Counted from the stretch's first letter, positions 1 to 10,672 are shown. The stretch is DNA of 64,000 nucleotides from Heliopora coerulea (GCA_030142905.1 JASJOG010000263.1:248001-312000), one strand, 5' to 3'. Notes: generated by a model from the letters alone, not told the origin. Made by a program: numbers and translations.

Positions 1-2162
1 CGTGATCCGATAATCATGTACTCAGTCTTTTCATTATTCAAAGTTAATTTGTTTGACAACAGCCATTTATGGAGATCTTCAAGATCTGAGTTAAGTTTTT
101 CTTCAATTTGTAAAGAATTGCTTCCCTCACACGATAAGTTAGTGTCATCGGCGAATAAGGCTGCATTTGTTTTTTTAAGACAGTTTGGCAAATCATTGAT
201 GTATAGTAAAAACAGTAGCGGTCCAAGGTTAGACCCTTGTGGTACACCGCAGCTTACAGTCTTCGTTCCCGTCATCGCTTGATTCACTTTACAAATTTGT
301 TTACGGTTGTGAAGGTATGACTGAAACCACCGGAGGGCAGTTCCGTGCACACCGTACAATTTGAGTTTGGACAATAGTACGTTATGGTCAACGGTGTCAA
401 ACGCCCTTTTTAAATCAAGGAATAGGACACCGTTGACGAGACCATTATCCATATTGACTAGCCACTGGATTGTGGAATGAAGAAGTGCGGTCTCAGTCGA
501 GTGTTTTTTCCGAAAGCCTGATTACTGAGAAATAATGATTTTGTTAGTTTCTAGGAAAGAGGATAATTGATTATAAACGATTTTTTCAGTAAGTTTTGCA
601 ACAACGGAAATAACAGATATGGGTCGATAATTTCCGCAATCAGATCTAGATCCCGCTTTGTGAATAGGTGAGACACAAGCTACTTTCAAATCTTCAGGGA
701 AAATCCCTGTTTCCAACGATAAATTGAAAATATAAACCAAAGACTCAATTATTGAATCACCTGCTTTCTTTAGTAATTTTGCTGAAATCTTGTCAGGTCC
801 AGCTGACTTGCTAATTTTCATTTGGTTCAATTACACTTCAAATCCTCTTGGGTTATTGTTGTAAAGTGAAACAAGTTTTGTGTCGGGGTCATATAGATCA
901 AGGGATGAAAACCATTACTTGGTATGTTGTTCGCTAGATTAGGACCAATATTAGAGAAGTATTGATTAAAAGTTTCGGCGATGTTTTTGTCGCCGGTTAT
1001 GTAGTTTCCGTCTACTTGTAGATTATTAATCGCAGTGGTTTTAGATTGTCGATTTGATATTTCATTAATAATTTTCCAGCTTTCCTTGCTGTTTATCGCA
1101 TTAAGTAATTTTGAGTTGTAATAATTAGACTTGGTTGTTTTTATCAAACGATTTACATAATTTCTGCATTTTTTATAAGCTTCGTTGTAGACAGAAGATC
1201 TAAGTTTAACTGCCTTTTGTTTTAGGTAATCTCTATGATAGCTTAGCTTCTTAATATCTTGGGTTAGCCAGGCTTATATTTGCGGTGTCTAATTGGGGCA
1301 TGTTTGTCAGAGACTTTCAAAAATTCTCTTTTCCAAATTTCCCAAGCAAGATTAGGGTCTGAAATTGCGTTAATTGATATGAAGGCATGCCTTAGATCTT
1401 CCTGAAACTTAGTCCTATTGAAATGTTTAAATTGTCTAGACTGACAAATTTAAACTTCTCTTTAGGAATACTAACTTTCCTACATACGTGGGCCAAATTG
1501 TGATCACTGATCCCAAGATCAATAACCCCAGCGTCTATAATTTTGTTGTTGTTAATTTGTGAAAAAATAACACCTATAAGGGTTGCAGAAGTTAATGTTA
1601 CCCTAGTAGGACTTTTGATGTGTTGCTGGAGCTGGTAAATATCCATGAGATCCTGTATTTTATTTAGTGATATGGTATTTTCGGATTGTAAGAAATTGCA
1701 ATTTAAGTCTCCTGTTATTATAAGCTCTTTTCTCTCGTTGTCGGCTTGTTAGAAAAACAATTCAAAATCGTGAAATAGTTCAATTTTAGTATCTGGTGGA
1801 CGATACCAAGTTGCAACGAGGAATGGTTTACTTTTTGATTTTAAAATTTCAATACAGAGTGCCTCGAGATTAGTTGGTATTAAATCTTCACGCCTTATGA
1901 AATTAACGTTACTTTTTACGTAGATTGCAACTCCTCCTCCGTTTCTATTACGATCTTTTCTTATCACTTCGTAGCCAGGTATCTCAACCATCTGGCTGTT
2001 AATTGAACTATCTAATCTAGATTCATTAATAGTAAGTATGTCCAGAGGTTTGTCCAACATATAGACAAGTAGTTCATCCAAATGTCTGATCAGACTCGTG
2101 ATATTCAGGTGCCCTATTTTAATACCCTTGAGAATTGCGAATGGTGAATTTTGTATAGGCAA
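1..2162 (-). pseudogene. LINE ORF2: APE-type endonuclease and reverse transcriptase, degraded
   Basis: The 5' part (2162-1749) reads as an apurinic-type endonuclease N-terminus, with KIGHLNITSL, TINESRLD and NRNGGGVAIYVKS. After a gap with stops, the reverse transcriptase follows: SAGPDKISAKLLK and NYRPISVISVVAKLTEK at about 790-580, then KAFDTVDHNVLL, GVPQGSNLGPLLFLLYINDL and FADDTNLSC between about 430 and 140. The FADD motif is the catalytic aspartate pair. A TAA at about 532-534, upstream of an RKKHSTETALLHS stretch, a stop at 1749 and other breaks split the frame, so this copy cannot make a full protein. The C-terminal part lies beyond position 1. Confidence 0.8.
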
Positions 2163-2239
2163 TGTTGGAGAACTACTGCTAGTAATACTTTCTGGTTCAG
2201 GAGTATAAGGGGAGCTGTGTTGAACAGGAATATGGAGTA

Positions 2240-3726
2240 ATTTTGCAGTTCAACTTAGATTTTTAATACAATTAATATAGTTTCTGGTCAAAATAGCAGT
2301 TCCTTGTCTGGTTAAGTGAACTCCATAGGGGTTAAGAACGTCACTCTTGATGTTATCGTGAGATATAGTTGCCCAGTTTTGGTTTGTACATACCTCAATT
2401 ATTTTCTTGTTTACCTCAGAGATTTTGACTGCATGATTAGGCTCGTCTGTACGTGTTATCAGTTGAGAGATGACTAATTTTGTGTTTGGAAGGGTGTTCG
2501 TGATTTGCTTGCCAATTGTACAGATTTTCTACACAATGGTTTGTGGGGATTCATATTTTACGTCGTTTGTTCCAGTATGAAAGATTATGCATCCAGGCGC
2601 AGTAGCAATCGTTGGTTTGATGTAATGTTCCATATCATCCAGTTTTGCACCAGGAAAAGTTTTAACCCTAACGTTTTGCTTAAGGTTCTTCCTCAGTATG
2701 GAAGGATTGATCAATTTAAGCATCGAATCTCCAACGGTAGTTACTTTAGGGCGATGCTTAGGTAATTTGGGTTGATGGCCATTGAGGGATATAGAATCAT
2801 CATGGTGTTGACTGCTGGGCGTTGTTGGGCGATTAGATTTGCCAGGTCTTTTGGCTTTGACGCTTGGATGACGATGAGTCTGCCGTTCGTCGACCGGATC
2901 ATGATCGCTTTCGCTTTTGACGTCAGTGTCTTCAAAAGTAAGTACAGCAAACCTGTTTGTGTTTGTGATCACTTGCTTCTCATTCGCTTCTTTGTTCTTG
3001 CTTCTGATTTCGGTCCATGAAACCTGTTTTTCTTCGTTGTGGTGGATGGTGTTATAAGCCAAGTTGTAATCAATTTGAAGTAGCTTTAAGGTGGTAACTA
3101 GACTTTTCTTTTCGTTTTCAAGATCTCTTATTCTAGTATTCAAATCAGATACTATATATGCTAGGTTGTTATTTCTTCCTTGAAGATCCTTGTTCCCCGC
3201 TTTAAGTTGTTCATTTTCTCTCTTCAAATCCTGGGCCAAAAGCATCGAACAGTAGCACGTATTTTTACTCTTGATACTGTTAATTTCGGTGGTGAGTTGA
3301 TCGAACTTTTCGGTTTTTAGCTTATAAAAATCGGATGTTAAGGTTTCTACCTTAGTTGTGGTTGACTCGATAAAACATTCTATTGTTCTTTTAAAACTTA
3401 GTAGATTCACTGGAAGGAGTAATTTTCCTCCCCATGGGAGTATCTGAATGCAAATTTTCGCCGTCAACTGAGTCTTCTAAAAGTGTAGACTTTGGACTGG
3501 AATTCGATTCCTTAGCTTTCTCGATGATTCGTACTAATTTCTCCTCTACTTCTCTTGATTTTTCGCCTTTAAGAGTTATTGTCCCTTTCGTTGAATACCA
3601 ACGAATAGCGATGTCGTTGCATTCATACAACTTGCAGTCGCGGCCAGGCGAAGTCCACTTAGCCATTGGAAGCTGTAAACCTTCAATTAGGTATTTAAAA
3701 TCTTCAAAATTACCAGCCCATTTCAA
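2240..3726 (-). pseudogene. LINE ORF1 with coiled coil and SGNH-esterase-like domain, frameshifted
   Basis: From 3726 the frame opens with MKWAGNFEDFKYLIEG and runs to a stop at 3391. A second frame, 3467-2529, carries a coiled-coil stretch rich in Glu, Leu, Asn and Lys, then a basic linker, then VTTVGDSMLKLI and IIFHTGTNDVKYES. GDSM and GTND are typical blocks of SGNH hydrolases. After a stop at 2529 the same frame continues with LNPYGVHLTRQG, which matches the position of the last catalytic block (a His). ORF1 proteins with an esterase domain are known in CR1/L2 elements. A frame change near 3410 and the stop at 2529 mean the copy is inactive. Decay is inferred, because no intact sibling is available for comparison. 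Confidence 0.7.
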
Positions 3727-3876
3727 GACTCCCTTTTCTGAAATAGATAGATCTTTACCTAAAGAGCCAGTCTTTCGTCCAGAAATAAGTTGGAGTTTTC
3801 AGTGTCATGGACTTTATCCAAATAGCTTTCAGAAATCAGAAAACAATTAATTCAGCAGCGTGGAGGGACCGCAGCG

Positions 3877-4401
3877 ATGTACCTCACCAGAATGCGCCAA
3901 GTAGCTGAGTCGTGTGAGTATTCGAATGTCGACGAAGAAATCAAAGATCATTTCGTTACCTCTTGTCTTTCATTAAAGTTAAAACGTCGACTATTGACTG
4001 AACAAAGTTTGACTTTAGACAAATCACAAATCGCTAGAGCGTTCGAAACTTCTTAGACACAAGCAAATATCATGTCCAATGCAGGTCAAACCGACGGCAA
4101 AGTCAACGCACTCAGTAATAAACGTCGAAATAACACTAACGAACAAGATCGTCACGAAAGTTCCAAGCGTCGCCAGTACTTTTCCCAAAACAACAGAGGC
4201 CGTCAAAATACACCACCGCCTCAACAACGAAACTTAAACCCGTGTCGCAACTGTGGTAATGAGTGGAGCAAAAACCATAAACAAAAATGTCCTACACAAG
4301 GAAAAATTTGCCGAAATTGTTCAAAACTGAATCACTTCGCAAGGGTGTGTCGGTCGGGAAATCAACGCGAAAGAAATTCAATACGGTCCATTCAACCGTG
4401 A
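3877..4401 (+). pseudogene. Gypsy gag C-terminal part with two zinc knuckles
   Basis: The frame contains a gag-like helical stretch (3877-4053), then one in-frame TAG at 4054-4056, then a basic Gln/Asn/Arg-rich region and two cysteine clusters. The second cluster is a perfect CX2CX4HX4C knuckle (CRNCSKLNHFARVC). Such knuckles bind genomic RNA during packaging. The N-terminal half of gag is absent, because the LINE abuts at about 3860. The internal TAG and missing start indicate a dead gene. The protease follows in another frame from about 4370. Confidence 0.65.
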
Positions 4402-5044
4402 CAAGTGCATCCCAGTCATTCAAGTCAACAGAGAAACATTATTATCTGATCCTAGCGACAACGAATTTATTTTTACTGTGAACAATGGAGAGGATCAAGG
4501 TAAACTTAAACAAGTTTATGTGCATATTGCTGATGTTAAAACTCCGATACCTATGACTATCGACACCGGAGCGAGTGTAAACATTTTAGATGAGCGAGTA
4601 TATGAATCTCTGATGCAACAACAATCAAGTCTTAAAGCTGAAATCACAAAGTCAGAAGCCAAAATTTTTCCGTATGCTGCGCGTATACCTCTTCAGCTAC
4701 TGGGTGTTTTTCAAGCTAAAGTACGAAACTCGTCGAGGACAGTTTCTGCCAAATTTTACGTTGCCAAAGGTATATGTGGATCGTTGCTAGGGGTAACGAC
4801 TGCTACAAAGTTAGGATTATTAACTTTTCATGTTAACCATTTAAACCAAAGCATCTATCTCAACGCCAGCAATCCAAAACTAACTAAACCGCGTAGCCAG
4901 TCAGAAGTATCATCGTCACCGAAATTACGAGGTTTACTCGCCGAATACCGCGATATTTTTCAAGGAGTCGGTAAATTAAAAGACTACCCGCAGAAAATTC
5001 ATCTCGGATTCGGAAGTCAATCCCGTTGTCCAACCTTGCCGTAG
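4370..5044 (+). pseudogene. Gypsy aspartic protease and start of pol
   Basis: An open frame from about 4370 to 5044 carries PMTIDTGASVNIL, the DTGAS active-site loop of a retropepsin, followed by beta-rich sequence with GSLLGVTTATKLGLL, a usual flap and C-terminal block. It overlaps the end of gag in a different frame, as is common for Gypsy elements. It stops at 5044 after KIHLGFGSQSRC, 43 bases before the BEL insertion. The following pol sequence resumes at 10886. On its own the frame is only the protease and linker. Confidence 0.7.
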
Positions 5045-5083
5045 AACGCCGTTTCACCTTCGCCAGCAAATTGAAGCGAAAAT

Positions 5084-5087
5084 CGGT
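5084..5087 (+). repeat. Left target-site duplication of the BEL/Pao insertion (CGGT)
   Basis: CGGT sits directly before the left LTR and recurs directly after the right LTR (10882-10885). Removing one copy plus the element rejoins the Gypsy reverse transcriptase sequence without a gap. Confidence 0.85.
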
Positions 5088-5272
5088 TGTGGGGAACACA
5101 GGATAGAAAACCCACACTTTCACCGAAGTCACAGATTTTTAAATACTTTTATTCGACTCCCCTTCATTTTACTCCTCCTCCTCGCCTCTCCTTCACGTGT
5201 TTTTTTCTATTTCCGGCTCCAATTAACAATAACAATCAACTATAGCATGTGATTACCACGTAGTTTCCGACA
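5088..5272 (-). repeat. BEL/Pao 3' LTR (left copy)
   Basis: The 185 bp sequence starts TGTGGGGAACACAGG and ends TTTCCGACA. It matches 10695-10881 apart from two substitutions, one missing C and a shorter T run (7 against 10). Confidence 0.92.
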
Positions 5273-5411
5273 CACTCCCCCATGTGACTTCTGTAGGGAG
5301 GCACATGCAAAAAGGAAACACTATGGTAAGTTCGTTAAAACGTCATAAAAGGAAATTGAAATTAAATGTTTATATCACTACTATTTATCTAAAATTGTTT
5401 GTCATCTAGTT

Positions 5412-8366
5412 TCACGAATGTTCGTATTCAGAAATATCCTGCATACGTAGATTAGTAGCGGCTGCTGCTCCTCGTCTCGGACAAAAGGGATATGCTTCTG
5501 GGTTCAACTGCGTTTCTCCTGATGCTTGTTCAACCGGTATGTCGCATGACAGTTCTAAAGGGTACAACTGCTGAATGGCTCTTTCCAAACGGCCTTTTCC
5601 AATCCGTAATGTTGCACCACGAATCACACCGTCTCGGCCTGTGATTAAACTTTCTATGATGCCTAGAGGCCACTTCCCTCTGTTCTTCTCTTCACTTTTA
5701 ACGATGACAACATCCCCGACTTTCAGGGAAGACTCCTTGTTTGTTGCGTTACAGTTGTGGCGTTCTCGTAAGGCGTTGAGGTACTCGTTGGTCCAGCGTT
5801 TCCACAACAAGTCCTTACATGAACGTAGGTACCGTGCTCTCTTACGGAGATCCACGTTTTCCTCTCGCCAAGGCTCAAGCTCCTGTATACGATTGGTGCG
5901 CTGGAACAAGAAACTGGCTGGGGTCAAGAGTGGAAGTTGAATGTCGTCTTCGACATAAGACAACGGACGATGGTTCAGCTGTGTCTCGATTTCAAGGACA
6001 ACTTCGGCAAGTTCGGACAACGTTAACATTCCTCCCCCAACTGTCTTATAAAGGGCGCGCTTGAAGAGGCCTACTAGTCTCTCGAATTGTCCGCCCCACC
6101 ATGGTGCACGGCTCAGGTTGAATTGCCATTTGATGTGTTCATCTGCGAGGAAGCCTTGTAGTTGCTCATCATTTCTGACTCTCTTGATCCATCTCGCAGC
6201 TCCTACAAATGTTCTGCCGTTGTCTGAGAAGATCTTCGTTGGTCGACCTCTGCGAGCAATCAATCTTTTCAAGCTTCCCAGAAAGGTGACGGTGTCCAAA
6301 TTAGGAAGGATCTCTAGATGTAGAGCTCGGGTAAGGCTACACGCAAACAAGACCAAATATGCTTTTCCCTCTAACCTTTGAGACTTCTTGTATTTGATGG
6401 GACCTGCAAAGTCCACACCAACCACTTCGAAAGCTGTCAAACCTTCTGTTCTTTCCTTTGGTAAAGGTCCAGGCGGTGGTTCATGTACTGCTCTTACTTG
6501 GAAGCGCTTGCATCCCCAGCAAGACTTTATTACGTTCTTTGTGAGTTGTCGCAGTCGTGGAATCCAGAATACCTCTCGAACACTTGCCATGGTGAGACCG
6601 ACGCCTCCATGAAGGGTACGGTAATGTTCTCTTTGCACAAGCTTTCTGGTAAATGGGCAATCATCTGGCAAATAAACTGGATAGACACCTTGAATACGCC
6701 CACGACACTCCAGTATGCCAGTCGAGTTAGGTTGCAAATTGAGCTGAAGGTTATCGCTCTCGAATTTAGGCGAGGTTTTGGCTCGTTCTTGGACCCGGCG
6801 AATCCACCAGTAAGTTTGTGATTCTAGTTCGACAGTGGTAAGTGGTCCGGTAATTTGTGGAGACACACGACGGCAGTTGGTGAGGAATCGGTTTAGCCAT
6901 GCGCATGCTCGTAAGGTCCTCTTTAAATCGCATCGATCAAGAAGTTCGTCAAACTCGTCTTGTTCCTCCATCGTCACTGCTGCAATAACTTCACGATGTA
7001 CCTTAGCTTCTGCTTGGGACTCCGCGCTTATCTTGGTCTCGGGATTTGGAGGCCACGACGCATGCTGGGATAGCCGTTGTGGTCCGCTCCACCACAATTT
7101 CGAGTCAACGACATTTCCGCCTCGACTTCCCAAGTCAGCTGGATTTTCGGCTGAGGGTACGTGTCTCCAACTATCTATCTTGTGCTCTCCAATCTTTCGG
7201 ACACGGTTGTTCACGAACTGTCGATATTCTCCCCCACCAGAGATCCAATGTAGGGCGACTGTGCTATCACTCCAACAATGAACTCCCGCGATTGGGAAAC
7301 CCTCCAGCGCTTTACGGACGTTATCTACGACATTCGCTGCCATATGAGCACTAACCAACTCTAGGCGGGGAATTGTGAGACCACGTTTAGCTATTCGTGA
7401 CTTGGCAGCTACAATTCCTTGGGTAATTCCGGAAGGTTGTCGAACCACGGCATACACGGCTGTCGCTACTCCATGACCACTAACATCGCCAAAGGCATGG
7501 AGCTCTATTGCTTTGATTAACTCTCGATGTGTAGCCAGACTGCGATGAGTTGTAGCGATGGGAGGTAATGCATCTGTCCACTTTTTCCAACGAATGGCTA
7601 TGTCGTCAGGCAACTGACTGTCCCAAGCTAGTTTGCGGTCGCAAACGTCGCGATAAATCAATTTTGCTTGAAGCGCCAAGGGCGACACCAAACCCAGAGG
7701 ATCATAAATACTTGCTAGCTTAGCCAAAATGCCTCTTTTCGTCGTCTCTGTATTCTCTTGAGGGAATGCTACGCCTAATGTATCTTTCGACTTGTCCCAA
7801 GTCAGGCCAAGAAGCTTGCATTCTTCCCTAGGTGTAGAGTCGAACTGTTGCTTAGCGTAGGTATTCTCTGCTTCACTAGTTTTCTCATGTGGCTGGTTGT
7901 GTTCTAATTCTGGTGCGTTGGAATGCCACTTGTGTAGTTCGAAAGATGCGTCAGCAAAGACTTCCACAGCTTCACTCTTCATTTCTTTCGCCGCATGGAC
8001 TGTCGCAGCACCAGACAACAAATCATCCACGTAAAGGTCGCGAGATAGCTCTTTCACTCTCTCTGGTAGTTGGTCGCTCCACTTGTTTAGGTGTTCTTGA
8101 ATCACTCCACCTAACAGAAACGGAGATGAGACCAGTCCAAACAGTGCTCTGGTGAAACGAAAGGTTTCCACTTCATCTGAATCGGAACTGCGCAACCAGT
8201 GAAACCGAAGTGAATCACGATCTTCTGCTCTTATTCGCACTTGTAAGAATGCCTTTTTCATGTCCCCAGCCACCATTACTGAGCGGAATCTGCTACGGAC
8301 CAACACATCCCATAGCTTGGCAGCTCGGACCAACACATCCCATAGCTTGGACCAGCCTCGAGGCAA
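5412..8366 (-). CDS. BEL/Pao pol: reverse transcriptase, RNase H, integrase
   Basis: A 984-codon open frame. RT blocks include VAGDMKKAFLQVRI (residues 32-45), FRFTRALFGLVSSPF (69-83) and the catalytic LYVDD (111-115). Next come a Pao peptidase-A17/RNase H-like region (ASIYDPLGLVSPLALQAKLI; HAFGDVSGHGVATAVY), then an H2C2 integrase finger (HYRTLHGGVG...CWGCKRF). The integrase core keeps all three acidic residues (GVDFAG, FSDNGRTF, WGGQFERLVG). The C-terminal SLKVGDVVIVKSEE...KWPLGIIESL is the DUF5641-like tail. The first 25 residues include a duplicated KLWDVLVR block from a 30 bp tandem duplication. The upstream part of the polyprotein is in another frame, so this is the 3' piece of one original polyprotein. 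Confidence 0.9.
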   Translation of the reverse strand: MPRGWSKLWDVLVRAAKLWDVLVRSRFRSVMVAGDMKKAFLQVRIRAEDRDSLRFHWLRSSDSDEVETFRFTRALFGLVSSPFLLGGVIQEHLNKWSDQLPERVKELSRDLYVDDLLSGAATVHAAKEMKSEAVEVFADASFELHKWHSNAPELEHNQPHEKTSEAENTYAKQQFDSTPREECKLLGLTWDKSKDTLGVAFPQENTETTKRGILAKLASIYDPLGLVSPLALQAKLIYRDVCDRKLAWDSQLPDDIAIRWKKWTDALPPIATTHRSLATHRELIKAIELHAFGDVSGHGVATAVYAVVRQPSGITQGIVAAKSRIAKRGLTIPRLELVSAHMAANVVDNVRKALEGFPIAGVHCWSDSTVALHWISGGGEYRQFVNNRVRKIGEHKIDSWRHVPSAENPADLGSRGGNVVDSKLWWSGPQRLSQHASWPPNPETKISAESQAEAKVHREVIAAVTMEEQDEFDELLDRCDLKRTLRACAWLNRFLTNCRRVSPQITGPLTTVELESQTYWWIRRVQERAKTSPKFESDNLQLNLQPNSTGILECRGRIQGVYPVYLPDDCPFTRKLVQREHYRTLHGGVGLTMASVREVFWIPRLRQLTKNVIKSCWGCKRFQVRAVHEPPPGPLPKERTEGLTAFEVVGVDFAGPIKYKKSQRLEGKAYLVLFACSLTRALHLEILPNLDTVTFLGSLKRLIARRGRPTKIFSDNGRTFVGAARWIKRVRNDEQLQGFLADEHIKWQFNLSRAPWWGGQFERLVGLFKRALYKTVGGGMLTLSELAEVVLEIETQLNHRPLSYVEDDIQLPLLTPASFLFQRTNRIQELEPWREENVDLRKRARYLRSCKDLLWKRWTNEYLNALRERHNCNATNKESSLKVGDVVIVKSEEKNRGKWPLGIIESLITGRDGVIRGATLRIGKGRLERAIQQLYPLELSCDIPVEQASGETQLNPEAYPFCPRRGAAAATNLRMQDISEYEHS

Positions 8367-9196
8367 TCGTTCAGCGACGGAGCTCCTTTCTCAGCACGAG
8401 CAGAGCAATCATAGACAACACGCATCTTTGTACTCTCTGCACTTTCTCTAATTACGGCACGATGAGGCATGTAATATTCTTTGCGAACTAATTCGGATGG
8501 AGTCCTTTCAACGATACCTTGTTCTAACTGGTCGCGAATAATTTGGTCGTACTCTTCTAATTTGCCTGCAGCTCTTAACTTCTTGACTTGGGTTCTAAGA
8601 CGTCGAAGACTGCCAACACGATTGTTCGGGAGTGGTAGGTGGTTACCTTTCCATGGTAACCCGGTTTCGTACCATCCTTCATTAGCATTTCGAGTCAACT
8701 GTTCGCGAAATTCTTGATGTACTACCTCTTGATCACCAGCTGGAGAGTCGGCCAATCCAAGTACATCTAGAGCACACAACTGTTCATAATCAGCGTTGGA
8801 GTTGATTGCCAGAAAACTAGGAGTGACTTCTCTTTCCACGCCAGGGTCCATTATTGCCCAACCAAATCGAGTAAACTCAGCTACCGGTTCGCCTTGTCGT
8901 CCTATGCGTGGTTGCGTGAATGTTCGGATCTTCGCATATTCGTTAGCACCAAATATGACATGTACAGGCAGCTTTTTCTTGGCCGTTAAATCGTCTAGCT
9001 TGATGTCTCGCAAATGCTGAAAACTCTTAATTTTTTCGTCATTGCGCGGGTTGTCCAACGACAGCAGTTCACGCTTGTTGATCTTGGTTACACGGGCTTC
9101 TAATGCGAAATTTCCATTGATGGCCTCAATATGAACATCATATTGAGAGAATTTGGTAGTTGTTGTCCCCAGCAATGTCGCTATTCGTTCAATGTC
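8276..9196 (-). CDS. BEL/Pao pol: protease C-terminal part to start of reverse transcriptase, frame-broken
   Basis: Just after the TAG at 9197-9199 the same frame continues with DIERIATLLGTTTTKF and runs to 8276. It holds the C-terminal protease/linker region (LPVHVIFGANEY, RFGWAIMDPG are typical of BEL/Pao) and the RT N-terminus (EQGIVERT, YYMPHRAVIRE, MRVVYDCSARAEKGAPSLND). The frame then goes wrong at about 8340-8370, where some bases appear to be missing and a 30 bp unit is duplicated, adding a repeated SYGMCWS. The downstream RT continues in the other frame from 8366. The lesion is inferred by comparison with the expected order of RT blocks. Confidence 0.85.
   Translation of the reverse strand, partial: DIERIATLLGTTTTKFSQYDVHIEAINGNFALEARVTKINKRELLSLDNPRNDEKIKSFQHLRDIKLDDLTAKKKLPVHVIFGANEYAKIRTFTQPRIGRQGEPVAEFTRFGWAIMDPGVEREVTPSFLAINSNADYEQLCALDVLGLADSPAGDQEVVHQEFREQLTRNANEGWYETGLPWKGNHLPLPNNRVGSLRRLRTQVKKLRAAGKLEEYDQIIRDQLEQGIVERTPSELVRKEYYMPHRAVIRESAESTKMRVVYDCSARAEKGAPSLNDCLEAGPSYGMCWSELPSYGMCWSVADSAQ
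8296..8350. repeat. 30 bp tandem duplication inside the BEL/Pao RT
   Basis: A unit starting CGGACCAACACATCCCATAG is present at 8296 and again at 8326. The step is exactly 30 bp, so the duplication alone keeps the frame. Confidence 0.9.
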
Positions 9197-10615
9197 CTAT
9201 TTTACCTCACGTGCTAGAGTAAGCTCGATTAATGTTGACGAAACGTAGGAATGACTTGCGCCACTGTCTAATAGTGCTCGAAACTTGTACCCACCAACTC
9301 TGACAACCACAACGGGGTGTACGACAGCCGTATTGTCAACGTCGGAAGTCATACCAGGTTCTTCAGTCTGTTGTTGCGGGCAAATAGACGTGTGATGTCT
9401 TTTCTTGCATTTTTGGCAGGAAGACTTGCTCTTACACGAGCTGGCGATGTGTTGACCAGAAACGCAATTGAAACACAACCCTTTTTTGGCTAGGACCTTT
9501 TTTCTTTCATCTGGCGATGTGACGTTGACACAGTAGGAGGTTTTGTGTTCACTGCTTTCACAATAGGCACACACATTGTTTTCGCGCGAATGAAAGGCAC
9601 GTCCGGGTGGTCCAGATAACGGATTACGAGATTTATTTTCGCGTCTGTCGGCTTTTACGAGAGTATTCGTCTCCGTCCACTTTCTTAAGGCCTCTAAAAG
9701 CTTCGAAAATGACCAATCTCGCCAATCGTCGGTCACATGGGCGACCAATTCAGCTTTCAGAAAATCCAATTTCCGGACAATCACGTAGAAGGCAGCGCCC
9801 TCTATGGCGTCGAGTTTCCCCAATGTTCGAAGACTCTCCACGTTGAATAACAACCTCTCGTAAAACTTGTGTATTTTTGGCACGTCACGTTCAGTAATAG
9901 ACGGCAGTTCTAGCAAGTTAATTGTGTAATGACCCGCCACTTCGCTAGGGTTGCCATACTTGTCGCTGAGATATTGTAGGGCTCGGTCGTAACCTTCGTT
10001 GGTAAACGGAAGACAGTCGAGAGCTTTTCGTATGCGTGGTTCAACAAGCTCCTTTAAGTGCGAAAACTTTGTGATCGTTGATACGTTTTGATCGTCGATC
10101 ATTACTTTAAATTGCCCTTCAAAACAAACCCAGTCCAAAGGGTTACCGTTGAATTTAGTAATCGATATCTCGGGCAGTTTAGTTCTAGTAGGCGATTTGG
10201 CACTAAGTTCCTTTTGTGTGAACTTGGCTTCGAATTTCTGTGCGCAAAGTTTTTTCTCGAAATCTAATGCCAGCGCTTGTTTCTTTTTTTCTGCGATTAC
10301 GTTCGCTTCTTCGTCAATCTCTTTGGCGCAATTTGTTAGCACTTCGCAAGATTTGTCAGCGTGCGACAGCTCTTTTGAAATTTCGTTCGACCAAGACTCT
10401 ACGTTGTCGTCTGATTCGCCCTGAGCAAATTTAGCTTCTTCGATCGAGCTCTTTAACTCATCAATCGAACTAGCAAGGTTTCGGACTGACGTTCGATGTC
10501 TTTCTACAGCCTCTTTCTCTCGTTTAGCTACGACCCCATCTGTCTGTTTTAAGCGTAGACGCAAAGTCTTCGGTTTGGCTTCAAGCTCAGCAAGCTGTTT
10601 TTTCATTGACATCAC
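9197..10615 (-). CDS. BEL/Pao gag and aspartic protease
   Basis: A 472-residue frame. An N-terminal coiled coil (about residues 1-140, Glu/Lys-rich) is followed by a DUF1759-like gag core (LPEISITKFNGNPLDWVCFE). Three zinc knuckles follow: CAYCESSEHKTSYC and CFNCVSGQHIASSC fit CX2CX4HX4C, and CQKCKKRHHTSIC is a variant. The retropepsin active site, FRALLDSGASHSYVSS, lies near residue 450. The start codon at 10615 is the first ATG after the primer-binding site, 80 bases from the 5' LTR. The frame ends at TAG (9197-9199) inside the protease, and coding sequence continues in frame beyond it, so the stop is either a nonsense change or a read-through site. Confidence 0.9.
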   Translation of the reverse strand: MMSMKKQLAELEAKPKTLRLRLKQTDGVVAKREKEAVERHRTSVRNLASSIDELKSSIEEAKFAQGESDDNVESWSNEISKELSHADKSCEVLTNCAKEIDEEANVIAEKKKQALALDFEKKLCAQKFEAKFTQKELSAKSPTRTKLPEISITKFNGNPLDWVCFEGQFKVMIDDQNVSTITKFSHLKELVEPRIRKALDCLPFTNEGYDRALQYLSDKYGNPSEVAGHYTINLLELPSITERDVPKIHKFYERLLFNVESLRTLGKLDAIEGAAFYVIVRKLDFLKAELVAHVTDDWRDWSFSKLLEALRKWTETNTLVKADRRENKSRNPLSGPPGRAFHSRENNVCAYCESSEHKTSYCVNVTSPDERKKVLAKKGLCFNCVSGQHIASSCKSKSSCQKCKKRHHTSICPQQQTEEPGMTSDVDNTAVVHPVVVVRVGGYKFRALLDSGASHSYVSSTLIELTLAREVK

Positions 10616-10672
10616 GGTTTAGTTACGCAAACGTTCTAGTCACTCAATAAAATATGTTGTACTCACGGTTGC

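Larger units (their letters stand above)
1..3860 (-). mobile_element. CR1/L2-type non-LTR retrotransposon, broken, running off the left edge
   Basis: Read on the minus strand, this stretch gives an ORF1 region (about 3726-2240) followed by an endonuclease plus reverse transcriptase ORF2 (2162 to the window edge), the order of CR1/L2-group LINEs. ORF1 has a coiled coil and an SGNH-esterase-like domain, which is known from some CR1/L2 elements. Several stops and frame changes interrupt both ORFs. The 5' end lies near 3860, where Gypsy gag sequence begins on the other strand, so the LINE probably inserted into that Gypsy element. The 3' end is outside the window. Family assignment is from motifs only. 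Confidence 0.8.

Noticed and set aside
5575..7354. Several plus-strand frames of 75-150 codons
   Set aside because: They lie opposite the BEL/Pao pol frame and show no motif; shadow frames.
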